A stretch of 43,741 nucleotides of DNA. It comes from a virus. Shown one piece after another: positions 25,401 through 33,920 of this stretch. Under the pieces are notes generated by a model. That model searched no databases. It was given only the letters and a program-made list of their open reading frames with translations, and had not been told where the DNA came from. Where the stretch lies: IMG/VR virus record IMGVR_UViG_3300027917_000074, positions 1-43,741 of that record. The stretch is one strand, 5' to 3'. Positions within the stretch are counted from its first letter, which is position 1. Every line of letters starts with the position of its first letter. The translations under genes were made by a program, and so were the position numbers.

Positions 25401-28400
25401 GTAGACAATAAGTATGATCATTATCATACATTTGATGGAGTTTTTGAGACTTCACAATCCGCAATGAGTGTAGTACTAGAATTATGTGAAGGCTATAGAA
25501 CATGGCCTGTATGGAAATCAGGTGGATTAGATTTTGTAATGGATACAGATGAAACTCCTGTGCATACATTATCTATGAATAATATGATAGAATTTACTCA
25601 ATCTTTTACACCTTTGTCTGAAATTCCGTCAGTTGTCTCAGCTCAATTTTCAAATGAAACAAATGATTATGATCAAGAAATTATACAGGCTGTTTCAGAA
25701 GATACTTCACTAAATGAGTTGAATGAAAAAGTTATAGGTCTGAAAGGCATCACAGATATTCGTAAAGCAGAGCGAGAAGCTTTATGGAAATTAAATAAAG
25801 TTACTAACTGTACACATGCAATACAGGTTAAGTGTGGTCTTGACATGTTACACGCCATTGCAGGTGATATTATTAATGTACAGCATGATTTGCCTTCTTG
25901 GGGGCAAGGTGGTATGATATTAGACTATAACTCTGTTAACTCTAGTATAATTATAGATAAATCTTTTGACTTTACAGCAACAAATTCAACTGCTTCATAC
26001 TTAATTAAGTATAAAAGATCGGATAATTCTTTTGTAACAGCATCTTTAGATGTTACTGCTACTGGTGAAACACAAAATTTAACTGTTACAAATTGGGTTG
26101 GGTCTCCTTGTGAAGATTCTACATACGCATTAGGTGACTCTAATAATTATGTTAAACCGTTTAGAATAATGCGTTCAGTTAGAACAGGAGAAAATGAAGT
26201 TGATTCTGTTTTATTAGAACATGTTACTTCTCTATATACAGAGCCTGTGTTAAAATACAGGGATACTAAAAACTATAGCAGTTTGCCAAATAAACTAGCT
26301 ATACCACCACCTCCTGTAAGTTGTAGAGTCGAACAAACATCTATAGGAGAAGGATTAGGATTTATTGTATCTGCTGGATTACCAAAGACTGATTGTGAAA
26401 TCAAAGATATAGTTGTAGAAATGTCTGAAAGTATGGACAATTTTGCTGATTGGATTGTTGTAGCTCATATACCATATGGTCAGTCTTCTGCTGTATATAT
26501 AAACGAAAATCTAAAAACATTACCACCAAACAATGTTTATCAATTTAGGTTTTATTGCAGAACTCAGTTTAAAAACAGTACTAAAGTATATGTTATGAAT
26601 GTAGTATTAGATAAGGAAAAATATACTTTACCTGCTCCTACTGGTTTACATGTTAAATATTTTGACCCTAATGATGTGGATGATGAGGGTAGAATGAAGT
26701 GGGATGGTAATGATATTACGTTTGTATGGAATCCTTCTGGAGGTCAATTTGAATCATTATTAAAAAACTATAAACTTGAGATATATCATGATGAAATATC
26801 TAGTAGTAATCTGCTTACTGTTAGATATTCTAATACTCCTGAATATACATATTTTCAAGATACCAGTCCATATTATTCTCATCTGGTTGTGAGACTATAT
26901 TCAGTGAGTGTTTATAGCACAGAATCAGCAAGACCTACTGTTGAACATTTTATAAACACAGCTCCATCTACACCAATTAATTTAAGTGCATCACCATTAG
27001 AAGATGCTGTTAAGTTTATGTGGGATTTAAATTCAGAAGTTGATGTTGTTGGGTACAATTACAGTACTAAAGTTGATAGTGGTAGTTGGTCTTCTTGGAG
27101 TAGTATAGATGTCAATGAAGTTACTAGAGAGCTTACTAACTATGAAATAGGTGCTCAGGGGTATGGTCAGTCTAATATTGCTATACGACTCAAGGCATTA
27201 GATAAGTACGGTAATTTATCTGCTACTTCTAATGTTGCTAGTATAGCTTGTTATAACTTCAAACCAGAAATTACAGTTAGTCCAACTCCTGGTCTTGGAC
27301 ATTTTACTACTATTGCTTCGGCTGTTAATGCTGCTTCTGTTAATGGTGGGAAGATTTTATTGAAGGAAGGTACTCATCAATTAACAGCATCAATATTATT
27401 CCCAGATGTTCCTATAATAGTAGAAGGGGTTGACAAAGAATCAGTTATAGTTAGAAACAGTATTAACTCTAACCTATTTGCTTTTTCTGATACCTTCGGG
27501 CAGATAGATACTTATAACTCAAATTTTGAATTTAAGAAGTTTACTATAGAAAGCCAAAATGTAGAACAACCGTATTCAAAGATGTTTTATATGAACATAG
27601 TAGGAACTGGTTCTATGATAATTGATGATGTGAATATTACTTTGGCTACTGATTTTGCTCCACCTTTATCTAAAAATTATGCTCTTAGTGATATAGGAAT
27701 TTATCATTTCGGTTCTTTTGGGGATACTCCTAGATTAACAATCAGAAATTGTAATATTAGAAATGGTCATTGGGGAATTTTAGGATACAACTATTATGAT
27801 ATGGATCGTGGTATATTTATACATGATAATATTTTTACTAACCAATACTACTATGGTGTAAATTTAGGAGAAGTACATAATTTTCATATATACAATAATC
27901 AAGTAGTCGAGTTTCATCATAGAGGTATTTATATTGCTAACTATGTATTAGCTGATATAGAAAATCCTAATTTGTATGTACAAGATAATTTGATTATGTC
28001 AGATAATACCTCTACCACAGCGTCACAAAACACTATAACTGGTATAGGGGCTGAATTTAATAATGATACAGCTGGTGGGGTTATAACTGGCAATTCTATT
28101 TCAATTTTTACTAGTAGGCAAGATTTAAATTCTGTTGATGGTATTGCAAATGTAACAACTTATAATGCTAGATCTACTAATATAAGCCACAATACAATAA
28201 TAGTGGATGCTTCTGTACTGTACGGAGTAGATGGAATTTCTGTCTCAAATGAAGAGTCTATAATTTCCAATAATATTATTGTTATTAATAATACTAAATT
28301 ACATTCATCTTCTGCGAATAGTGGTATAGACTTTCATCCTCATGTAGCTCATAGTTGTTTAGTATCTAATAATTATATAGACTTAATTAATAATACTGCT

Positions 28401-28532
28401 AGTGATATAGGAATAGTGACTAATGATTCTTCTTACCATCATGGTGGGGGGAATATTATAAAAGATTGTGGTATAGGGATACAAGCTAACAATTCTTCAC
28501 ATTCTATAACTGCTACTTATATAACTAGTTAA
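22461..28532 (+). CDS. Fused tail tip I-J protein with N-terminal zinc finger and C-terminal beta-helix, 2023 aa
   Basis: The central tail-tip hub and host-recognition protein. In order: residues 8-45, a Cys-Cys/Cys-Cys zinc finger (Cys10, 16, 39, 42) like those leading HNH nucleases. About 58-140 is a beta-grasp segment, and about 142-200 is a hydrophobic Ala/Ile region (AISGIAAAIAAIVATTSV, then AYIAIYAIFSLAVSFLSSLL); together they match lambda gpI. From ~205 come the J domains (ARINSPIPVLYGTRLLGG, LLALCEGEIEGI, KAEREALWKLNK). Fibronectin-type segments lie near 1390 and 1500. From ~1600 to the end a right-handed beta-helix runs from FTTIASAVNAASVNGGKILLKEGTH, a pectate-lyase-like entry, and could bind or cut surface polysaccharide. 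It is far longer than lambda J (1132). Confidence 0.85.
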   Translation: MSEGDKYKTCSGKNGCGDFLPYDAFGVDKRTKSGRKTVCKECEKKYKKNYYLKNKENTYYVTYKNVLEEETDYTVINSKDKSLTSICYEFARTCGSDELYDAVMKSKVHLLVNDELVAIEEWHKNILKDDDRICIVSEVAISGIAAAIAAIVATTSVYGGAGLIVASYFTLVYTVAYIAIYAIFSLAVSFLSSLLTPDTPDMSFSAGKATQTYNWSGIRTVARINSPIPVLYGTRLLGGNIISIETEGENNSQNNYLNMLLALCEGEIEGICQLENVNEVCTTSDRNHRDYVEPYILLDDQPINNYKNVEWWYRTGTNTATFNVADHNVLATYNQYDIVAKDGAIWECQRDDVISSLPEPTSYAWKKTFYYPFTQTVIPHFHEAAIQHDDGRTIDDNWVVYTTVKEVDKLFIQVRVPQLYQTSDEGVDPAIVDYTIEYKPLDGGVWYKLAGANEYIVRTTGLPPYESAVTSGEAVSLPALVMSEIYEEIGISYPLIDDLYMRFFAFGDGKYTHTSAESAYDKVYYVEVVSNGITVDPYGNIYDNIYEKHCRVYDANNNIVEEDVVFTTTISQVWHENTGPYDPIPTGYITLYFPVASTIANGAYMGVVSHNTPIGCRVKVDTIQNPYRDNFQIRAKTKTGVFGSHELDCNGAVGTIGKAIYQIRVKRTDGGTSVGMGASDELFLSSVTEIVYGSFRYPNTALLGFRIKADDQLSGQPPNINVLVKGTKVPVPSLTGSEAFDDMFWNPTTSQWENATASITRSWNEETWQTEQQDKEFTDNFIVISRDLLTHERYGLGKYMTTDDIDEAGFVKAIKECHKKYEVFNTDNDYFLWWDTVASNMWTRYVTYDGLTNTGDVYLDKDTRDIRIYTDGSERTSDSSNVAIKLNCIETLKKGNNYTLTCSIDSVTHPINTVNTYIQNDSGVWGLVDSSTTVGNGIMSSEFTANTNGCNTIMVNFIRNENATTMTSTICRITDVHLNWVDNKYDHYHTFDGVFETSQSAMSVVLELCEGYRTWPVWKSGGLDFVMDTDETPVHTLSMNNMIEFTQSFTPLSEIPSVVSAQFSNETNDYDQEIIQAVSEDTSLNELNEKVIGLKGITDIRKAEREALWKLNKVTNCTHAIQVKCGLDMLHAIAGDIINVQHDLPSWGQGGMILDYNSVNSSIIIDKSFDFTATNSTASYLIKYKRSDNSFVTASLDVTATGETQNLTVTNWVGSPCEDSTYALGDSNNYVKPFRIMRSVRTGENEVDSVLLEHVTSLYTEPVLKYRDTKNYSSLPNKLAIPPPPVSCRVEQTSIGEGLGFIVSAGLPKTDCEIKDIVVEMSESMDNFADWIVVAHIPYGQSSAVYINENLKTLPPNNVYQFRFYCRTQFKNSTKVYVMNVVLDKEKYTLPAPTGLHVKYFDPNDVDDEGRMKWDGNDITFVWNPSGGQFESLLKNYKLEIYHDEISSSNLLTVRYSNTPEYTYFQDTSPYYSHLVVRLYSVSVYSTESARPTVEHFINTAPSTPINLSASPLEDAVKFMWDLNSEVDVVGYNYSTKVDSGSWSSWSSIDVNEVTRELTNYEIGAQGYGQSNIAIRLKALDKYGNLSATSNVASIACYNFKPEITVSPTPGLGHFTTIASAVNAASVNGGKILLKEGTHQLTASILFPDVPIIVEGVDKESVIVRNSINSNLFAFSDTFGQIDTYNSNFEFKKFTIESQNVEQPYSKMFYMNIVGTGSMIIDDVNITLATDFAPPLSKNYALSDIGIYHFGSFGDTPRLTIRNCNIRNGHWGILGYNYYDMDRGIFIHDNIFTNQYYYGVNLGEVHNFHIYNNQVVEFHHRGIYIANYVLADIENPNLYVQDNLIMSDNTSTTASQNTITGIGAEFNNDTAGGVITGNSISIFTSRQDLNSVDGIANVTTYNARSTNISHNTIIVDASVLYGVDGISVSNEESIISNNIIVINNTKLHSSSANSGIDFHPHVAHSCLVSNNYIDLINNTASDIGIVTNDSSYHHGGGNIIKDCGIGIQANNSSHSITATYITS

Positions 28533-28542
28533 GGGGTTTTAA

Positions 28543-28968
28543 ATGAACTTAATTATATATAGAGAAAATAATGAAAAGATATTTTACTTTATAGCTAATT
28601 ATATAAAAAATGGTAATAGCTATATAGGCTCTAATGGTAGAATAGATGGTGTAAAGCCAGATATTTGGGAGTTTATGTTGACTCTTGATACTCCTACTCC
28701 TATCTATGAAGAAAATACTTTAGTTGGTTATATAGAAAATGTATCAGATATTCAGGAAGCTCCTAAGTTTAAAGACATACATGTTGGTAGTGAAGAAGAT
28801 GTTGATAAAGTAATAAAGAAAGAGATATCTAAAATATATCAGCTAGAAGATGAAATCAAACTTATACGCAGAAAAGATTCTGAGTTTGACAAGTATAATT
28901 CTTTTGTTGAAAATTTAGTCAACGAAGGAAAAATTTTTAAAGAAGAACATTTTAAAGGAAGTGTTTAA
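28543..28968 (+). CDS. Hypothetical tail-region protein, 141 aa
   Basis: Not recognised. The first ~70 residues are a small alpha/beta domain (LIIYRENNEKIFYFIANYIKN, then DIWEFMLTLDTPTPIYEENTLVGYIENVSDI). The rest is highly charged helix (DVDKVIKKEISKIYQLEDEIKLIRR), likely coiled coil. It stands between the tail-tip hub and the tail fibre and may be a fibre assembly chaperone or connector; the coiled coil is the only support. It ends 2 bases before the fibre gene. Confidence 0.6.
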   Translation: MNLIIYRENNEKIFYFIANYIKNGNSYIGSNGRIDGVKPDIWEFMLTLDTPTPIYEENTLVGYIENVSDIQEAPKFKDIHVGSEEDVDKVIKKEISKIYQLEDEIKLIRRKDSEFDKYNSFVENLVNEGKIFKEEHFKGSV

Positions 28969-28970
28969 TA

Positions 28971-30773
28971 ATGACAGTATACAAGACAGGTTCTGTATCT
29001 GTAACATCTGGTTCTGCTGTAGTAACTGGGTCTAATACTAGATTTTTAGAGAGCATAAATAGTGGTGATTTGTTTAGATTACCATCCAGCCCAACATGGT
29101 ACGAAATAGCATCTGTCAATTCAGACACACAGCTTATGTTATCATCTAGGTATTCTAATACCGCATATAATATAAAAAGGTCTGAGAATATTGCTAGTAC
29201 AAATAATGCAACGAAAGTATATTCTGGTACTTTAGGATACACACCTGTAATACAGAGTTATGTTGTCATTAATGCAAGTAATGTTAGATATACAGATGAT
29301 GGTGCAGGAGTTTTAACTGGGACTCCTACTACAGGAACTCCAGTTGGAACAGTAGATTATGACACAGGAGCATGGTCTATAACTACAGCAACAACTTATG
29401 CAGCTTCTGTAAATGTTTCTGCTTCCTACTATAATGGTCAAGTATTAACTAATACAGGATACAGAATAGTACGTGATTTTACACCGAATTATGCGTTTCC
29501 AGAAATGTCTCCTAGTGATGCTAACATACAACAGATTTATACAAGAGGAGTCAGAAAGATAGATGAGAAACTAGCTGACTTAAATGCTTCCATAGATGCT
29601 GTTGAAGCTTCATTAACAGGAGTTTCCGCAACCAATATTGGTGCTTCTGGCGTTGGTGTGTATGATCATGAAGCAGTTGGTAATGAGTTTAGATTTAGAA
29701 ATTTATATGGAGTTGGTGGTGTTAGCACAAGTAGAACAGGAAGTATAATAGAAATAGATATTGATTCTCACATCAATGCATCAGACCCACACAGTTTAGT
29801 AGATAATACAGCATATGGTTCTGAATGGAATGGTTCTAATAATACTGCCCCATCTAGAAATACAGTTTATGATAAGATAGAACTAGTTGTGGCTTCCTTA
29901 GATAATCATGAATCAGACGTATCAACTCATGGTGTCACAGGTACTATACTAGGAACTGAAGATGTTGATGATTCTCCTGCTGATGGTGTAACAAATGCAC
30001 CAATATCTAGTAATTGGGCTTTTGATCATATTAATGCCTCTGATCCACATATGGTGGTAGATGATACTGCATATGGTTCTGAATGGAATGGGTCAACAGA
30101 TACAGCACCTTCTCGGAATGCTGTATATGATAAGATAGAAACTTTAGGAGACACTATTACAGCTACTAATATTCCTGATAGTGGTAATGAAGCTGTTTTA
30201 AGTAGTTTTGAAAATAATGAACTACGTTTTAGAAGATTAGAACAAGGTGAAGGTATAGATATTGTATATAATGCCTCACATATCCTTGTTTCTATAGAAC
30301 AAGCTTCTTATACAAATATAGGTGGGGCTAAATTCAATTCTGCTGACTTTGCTGTTTCTAGTGGAAATGTATCTCTTACACCACATAATAACAGTGCTAC
30401 TCCTCATTTTAGTAATATAAACTATCATACCTTTATTATGGATGGTGGTGGAGATGTTATAGCTACAGGAATAAAAGGAGATTGGATGTTACCAGCAGGT
30501 ACTTTAACTGGTATCTATTTGTTATCAGGCAATACACTATCAGGTACTATAACAGTAGATATATGGTCAGATACATATGCTAACTTCCCTGCTACTAATT
30601 TGGATTCTATAGCATCTGATTTGCCAACAATCAGTTCAAGTAATAAATATAGTGATACATCATTAGGTGGGTGGAGTACTTCTATATCAGAAAGTGATAT
30701 ATGGAGAATAAACGTTGATAATTGTTCAACTCTTACAAGAGTAAGTTTAATTGCTAAGATAGAAAAATCATAA
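28971..30773 (+). CDS. Tail fibre / receptor-binding protein, 600 aa
   Basis: The N-terminal ~90 residues (VYKTGSVSVTSGSAVVTGSNTRFL, DLFRLPSSPTWYEIASV) are a recognisable phage fibre attachment domain. The middle holds two ~39-residue shaft repeats (about residues 265-303 and 350-389) with the core YGSEWNGSxxTAPSRNxVYDKIE, a repeat common in phage fibres. The C-terminal ~115 residues (DGGGDVIATGIKGDWMLPAGTLTG, VDIWSDTYANFP, ISSSNKYSDTSLGGW, DIWRINVDNCSTLTRVSL) match a widespread receptor-binding tip domain. It should form a trimeric fibre that selects the host. The receptor is unknown. Confidence 0.8.
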   Translation: MTVYKTGSVSVTSGSAVVTGSNTRFLESINSGDLFRLPSSPTWYEIASVNSDTQLMLSSRYSNTAYNIKRSENIASTNNATKVYSGTLGYTPVIQSYVVINASNVRYTDDGAGVLTGTPTTGTPVGTVDYDTGAWSITTATTYAASVNVSASYYNGQVLTNTGYRIVRDFTPNYAFPEMSPSDANIQQIYTRGVRKIDEKLADLNASIDAVEASLTGVSATNIGASGVGVYDHEAVGNEFRFRNLYGVGGVSTSRTGSIIEIDIDSHINASDPHSLVDNTAYGSEWNGSNNTAPSRNTVYDKIELVVASLDNHESDVSTHGVTGTILGTEDVDDSPADGVTNAPISSNWAFDHINASDPHMVVDDTAYGSEWNGSTDTAPSRNAVYDKIETLGDTITATNIPDSGNEAVLSSFENNELRFRRLEQGEGIDIVYNASHILVSIEQASYTNIGGAKFNSADFAVSSGNVSLTPHNNSATPHFSNINYHTFIMDGGGDVIATGIKGDWMLPAGTLTGIYLLSGNTLSGTITVDIWSDTYANFPATNLDSIASDLPTISSSNKYSDTSLGGWSTSISESDIWRINVDNCSTLTRVSLIAKIEKS

Positions 30774-30782
30774 GGAGTTAGT

Positions 30783-31268
30783 ATGCATTTTAAAGTAAAT
30801 CATAATGGGTGTAAGGAAAAAAATGGAATGATTCAATTAAGATTTGATTTCTTTTTAGATTCAGGTGAGTATAAATATGATTCTACTTACTATCAATACC
30901 CAATACAAAGTGAACTAGCTAAAGGATATCCTGGTGAAGTTGATGAAAATGGTCAACCTACTGATTATAATGACTATAAGAACTGGTTTGATTCGTTGCC
31001 TAAAGAGTGGAAACATTCTCAATTTTATGGGCATTTTGTTTACGTTCATCCTGATATAACAGATGAAGAAATTTTGTTTCTAGGAGAGTGGATTAGTTTA
31101 CTTGCAAAAAGAAATTGGGATAAGGATTTAGATTTTCGTACTGATGGAGAAATTAAAAACCTACCTGTTCCAAAGGTAAAAATAACTCAAGAAAGAATAG
31201 ATTTGTGTGAGAGTAAATTAACAGATATAAAAACAAAGACATATGAAAAGTTTGATATTACAGAGTAG
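30783..31268 (+). CDS. Hypothetical protein downstream of tail fibre, 161 aa
   Basis: Not recognised. It is a soluble, charged protein with many aromatic residues (YKYDSTYYQYPIQ, KNWFDSLPKEWKHSQFYGHFVYVHPDITDEEILFLGEWISLL). By position (between fibre and accessory fibre genes) it could be a fibre assembly or tip protein. No catalytic motif, signal peptide or repeat was seen. AGGAGTTAGT precedes the start. Confidence 0.6.
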   Translation: MHFKVNHNGCKEKNGMIQLRFDFFLDSGEYKYDSTYYQYPIQSELAKGYPGEVDENGQPTDYNDYKNWFDSLPKEWKHSQFYGHFVYVHPDITDEEILFLGEWISLLAKRNWDKDLDFRTDGEIKNLPVPKVKITQERIDLCESKLTDIKTKTYEKFDITE

Positions 31269-31277
31269 GAGATATAT

Positions 31278-31745
31278 ATGGCAAGTATTGATGTAGGGCC
31301 AGGGGCAGAGGATAGGGCAAATGCTTGGGTATCTGCTAGAACAATCTATGATGAAAATAATCCTTCAAACGAAACAGGTAAGATAACGTCTGTTGAGCTT
31401 TGGATGTATAGTGATGGAACTGGAGTTCGTGTAGGAACAGCAGCTTTTGGTGGTGGTACATCAAGTACACCAAATGATTCAACGACAATAGGAAATGTAA
31501 CTAGTGGTTCTAAACAGGTTTTTGGTGGTCTTAATCTTGATGTTGAAAGTGGTGATCTTATAGGAGCATATCCTGCAACTGGTCAATTTGAGTATGATAA
31601 TAGTGGTGGAACAGGCATGCTTAATGCTGTTGGTGATTATTTAGACTCATCAACATCTTTTACAAGGTTTAGTAATTATGAATTCTCAATATATGGAACA
31701 GGGTCTACAGGAAAAGATAGGTCTTTTATGGTTATAATAGGATAA
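31278..31745 (+). CDS. Gly/Ser/Thr-rich putative fibre tip or carbohydrate-binding protein, 155 aa
   Basis: The protein is Gly/Ser/Thr-rich with strands typical of a jelly-roll (KITSVELWMYSDGTGVRVGTAAF, then SKQVFGGLNLDVESGDLIGAYP, NYEFSIYGTG). As the last gene of the structural operon, after the tail fibre, it may be a receptor-binding or virion decoration protein. The assignment is by composition and place only. The operon terminator begins 7 bases after the stop codon. Confidence 0.55.
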   Translation: MASIDVGPGAEDRANAWVSARTIYDENNPSNETGKITSVELWMYSDGTGVRVGTAAFGGGTSSTPNDSTTIGNVTSGSKQVFGGLNLDVESGDLIGAYPATGQFEYDNSGGTGMLNAVGDYLDSSTSFTRFSNYEFSIYGTGSTGKDRSFMVIIG

Positions 31746-31751
31746 GAATAA

Positions 31752-31779
31752 AAAAGCCACACTATTTAGTGTGGCTTTT
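31752..31779. terminator. Bidirectional terminator between converging operons
   Basis: A perfect 13-bp inverted repeat, AAAAGCCACACTA and TAGTGTGGCTTTT, with a minimal loop. The A-run on one side and T-run on the other supply a U-tract for transcripts arriving from either strand. It separates the + strand structural operon from the - strand operon. Confidence 0.9.
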
Positions 31780-31801
31780 ATGTTTTTAGGTTGTGGTTTA
31801 A

Positions 31802-32035
31802 TCATTCCACCTTGTCTTTCTCTGTTACGTAAAGAACATTTTTAAATGGTATTTTCATTATATCATGTGGTATAATTGAGTTGTTAATATAATTATATAA
31901 GATATAATAACTATCTCCTCCAATAACTCTAGATTTTGTAGTCCTAAAATGAGTTGCTTTTTCAACATATAGTTTTTCACCATTTGTAAATACAACTAAA
32001 ACTCCAAATAAAATTAATAATAATATTTGTTTCAT
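31802..32035 (-). CDS. Small exported or membrane-anchored protein, 77 aa
   Basis: The N-terminus MKQILLLILFGVLVVFTNGEK is a signal peptide or single membrane anchor with a short positive start and a ~15-residue hydrophobic core; there is no lipobox Cys. The remaining ~57 residues are soluble and mixed-charge with several Tyr. The start overlaps the stop of the phosphoesterase gene by 4 bases. It is the last gene of the - strand operon. Function unknown; a periplasmic or envelope role such as superinfection exclusion is possible but unsupported. Confidence 0.6.
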   Translation of the reverse strand: MKQILLLILFGVLVVFTNGEKLYVEKATHFRTTKSRVIGGDSYYILYNYINNSIIPHDIMKIPFKNVLYVTEKDKVE

Positions 32036-33378
32036 AGTCCATCCTCCACTTCCATGTTTATCACAAAGTCTGTCATTTCTCCTAAGACACCTTTATTGAA
32101 TACTTTAAAATTATGTCCTTTATCTATACAGTGAATTGGCTCTATTCCTTTTAGCCCCCATTGTTTAGATAAGTAGGCTATAGTTTGTGTTGGTTCTGAT
32201 ATAGTGTGTAGGTTATTTAAACTGTATTCATTTCCTCCTAATAATGAACCATTTATAATAGTAGTCCAATCATCTATTACCTGCATGGAGTGCCAATGCC
32301 CACATTCTCTGAAATCATAACCAGATACACTTCTAGCGTTCTTCATATTTACAATAGCCCCATCTAAGGAATCAGAGGGTACAAAATCATTTTTAGACAA
32401 CACACTTCTTAACTTTCTTAATTTTTGTTGTTTCGCATTGTCTCTAAAGAATCCGTAAACAGGAAACCCAGACCATGCTTTAATTTGATCTGAATGACCT
32501 AACAAAAAACCCCATCCTTTCCTAACTATCACACACTCAGGGGATTCAGGAATATTGAATTTTATATATCCTTCTTTTATATATTCTGATAAAAACATAG
32601 ATGTTATATGGTAAATTAAAGTATCATAATTGTTTATTACTTTGTTTTTAAATTCAGGTTTTTTAAACAATCTACCATGATTCCCTGGGAGGCATGTAAT
32701 GTTTATGTCTTTGAAATAAGGGAGTAATGATATTATTGCTTGGGCTAGTACATAAGAGAGCATCATAGAGGTTTGTAATATAGGTGCTTCATTCGTTTCA
32801 CTTAATTCTTTATGTATGTTTCCTGAACAAAAGTCACCTAGAAGGTCAATGTGTAGTGTTCCTATATCAAAGCTGTTCCTTTGTGAATTGACTATATACA
32901 CTATACCACGAATTAAATTCCATAATCTTCCTAACATAACGTTTCTATTATACTCATTTCTTCCCTCCATCTGCTCAGATTTAACAACTTCATCTGCATG
33001 GAAGTCAGACCATATAGTTATTACATCTCTTTCTTCTACTTTCCCTTCTTTTGGTTTTATATTAGGTATGGAATCAACTATTTTAAAACTAGGGATCATA
33101 TCTCTTATTTTGTCTAGTAATATTTCACTCGTTGCTATTAGTTTTTGCAGATTCTTTATTTTTGTTGATTGTTTATTACACCTTTCCTGTAATATAGTTT
33201 GCATTCCTAATGACTTTGGTGCTGTATCCCCAACTTTTCTTCTCCATGTAGTTAGGAGAAATCTAGCTTCCATTTCACTGATTCCTAATCTTTGTGCTAA
33301 TTCTTTCCTCCCTATCTTTCCCTTGGTTTCTTCTAATACTGATATTACATCTTCTGAAATATCCAACAATACCTTCAT
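32032..33378 (-). CDS. Calcineurin-like metallophosphoesterase with N-terminal HTH, 448 aa
   Basis: The start at 33378 (MKVLLDIS) is preferred to the upstream in-frame ATGs at 33405 and 33387 because AAAGGAG lies at the right distance and the previous gene ends 2 bases away. Residues ~20-50 form a helix-turn-helix-like segment (GRKELAQRLGISEMEARFLL). The metallophosphoesterase signature follows: SDFHADE (Asp125, His127), LGDFCSG (Asp182), PGNHGR (Asn233, His234), GHSD (His295) and GHWH (His361, His363), all two-metal ligands in canonical order. It probably cuts DNA, RNA or a nucleotide phosphodiester. The N-terminal HTH suggests nucleic-acid binding. Confidence 0.8.
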   Translation of the reverse strand: MKVLLDISEDVISVLEETKGKIGRKELAQRLGISEMEARFLLTTWRRKVGDTAPKSLGMQTILQERCNKQSTKIKNLQKLIATSEILLDKIRDMIPSFKIVDSIPNIKPKEGKVEERDVITIWSDFHADEVVKSEQMEGRNEYNRNVMLGRLWNLIRGIVYIVNSQRNSFDIGTLHIDLLGDFCSGNIHKELSETNEAPILQTSMMLSYVLAQAIISLLPYFKDINITCLPGNHGRLFKKPEFKNKVINNYDTLIYHITSMFLSEYIKEGYIKFNIPESPECVIVRKGWGFLLGHSDQIKAWSGFPVYGFFRDNAKQQKLRKLRSVLSKNDFVPSDSLDGAIVNMKNARSVSGYDFRECGHWHSMQVIDDWTTIINGSLLGGNEYSLNNLHTISEPTQTIAYLSKQWGLKGIEPIHCIDKGHNFKVFNKGVLGEMTDFVINMEVEDGL

Positions 33379-33379
33379 T

Positions 33380-33553
33380 CTATACATCTCCTTTAAAGTT
33401 ATCATCTTTTATTAAAAATACTTCTGAAGGAAATTCTGAGTGTTTTCTTATTGCTAAGTGAAGTCCTGCCCCTATATATTTTAAAGATATCCAATCTTCT
33501 CCGTCTGATTGTATTTCCTTTCTGAAGTATACTATATCTAATAAATCAATCAT
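33380..33553 (-). CDS. Small hypothetical protein, 57 aa
   Basis: ATG 33553 overlaps the previous stop by 8 bases, and the TAG at 33380-33382 comes one base before the phosphoesterase start. The product (MIDLLDIVYFRKEI, then DWISLKYIGAGLHLAIRKH, then FPSEVFLIKDDNF) looks like a compact alpha/beta fold with no Cys. Close packing on both sides and a GAGGAACTTTACG region upstream support translation by coupling. Function unknown. Confidence 0.6.
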   Translation of the reverse strand: MIDLLDIVYFRKEIQSDGEDWISLKYIGAGLHLAIRKHSEFPSEVFLIKDDNFKGDV

Positions 33554-33701
33554 CGTAAAGTTCCTCTAGTTCCTCTTCTATTATTTTTTTCTCTTCTGCT
33601 TTGTTTCTTTTGTAATCTTTCCTAGTTCCTATTACTTTAGTTGGTTTTCCTAATGGTATTCTAATATGTTCATATGGATCATCACGTTTATCTTTAGACA
33701 T
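33546..33701 (-). CDS. Small charged hypothetical protein, 51 aa
   Basis: Of two in-frame ATGs (33707 and 33701), the second has the better distance from AAGGAG. The product starts MSKDKRDDPYEHIRIPLGKP and ends in a strongly charged helix (KAEEKKIIEEELEELYDD). It overlaps the next gene by 8 bases. It could be a small regulator or adaptor, but no family is recognised. Confidence 0.6.
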   Translation of the reverse strand: MSKDKRDDPYEHIRIPLGKPTKVIGTRKDYKRNKAEEKKIIEEELEELYDD

Positions 33702-33713
33702 GTTCATATCTCC

Positions 33714-33920
33714 TTAATTAAATATGTTCATCCATCCAAAAGTCCATAATAATATAATAAGAAGTGTGTTGCCAACAGGTTTAGTATCTGTGTTTAGTAC
33801 GTAAAGTACTCTAGGAATAAACAAGAAACTAACTACACCAATTAAAAAAAGACTGTTCATTAAAAGTGCTAGTACAACAATTATGTACAAGCTTAATAAA
33901 TATACATGTCTAAACTTCAT
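33714..33920 (-). CDS. Small membrane protein, 68 aa
   Basis: The start MKFRHVYLL at 33920 fits AAAGGA 7 bases upstream; a GTG two codons earlier is unlikely. Three hydrophobic stretches are visible (YLLSLYIIVVLALLM, FLIGVVSFLFI, and TLLIILLWTFGW), so two or three membrane passes are predicted. It overlaps the preceding gene by 11 bases. No holin-specific feature is evident. Function unknown. Confidence 0.6.
   Translation of the reverse strand: MKFRHVYLLSLYIIVVLALLMNSLFLIGVVSFLFIPRVLYVLNTDTKPVGNTLLIILLWTFGWMNIFN

Noticed and set aside
32816-33415. 199-codon + strand frame
   Set aside because: It lies antisense to the metallophosphoesterase whose motifs are unmistakable, and it has no ribosome site or recognisable domain.
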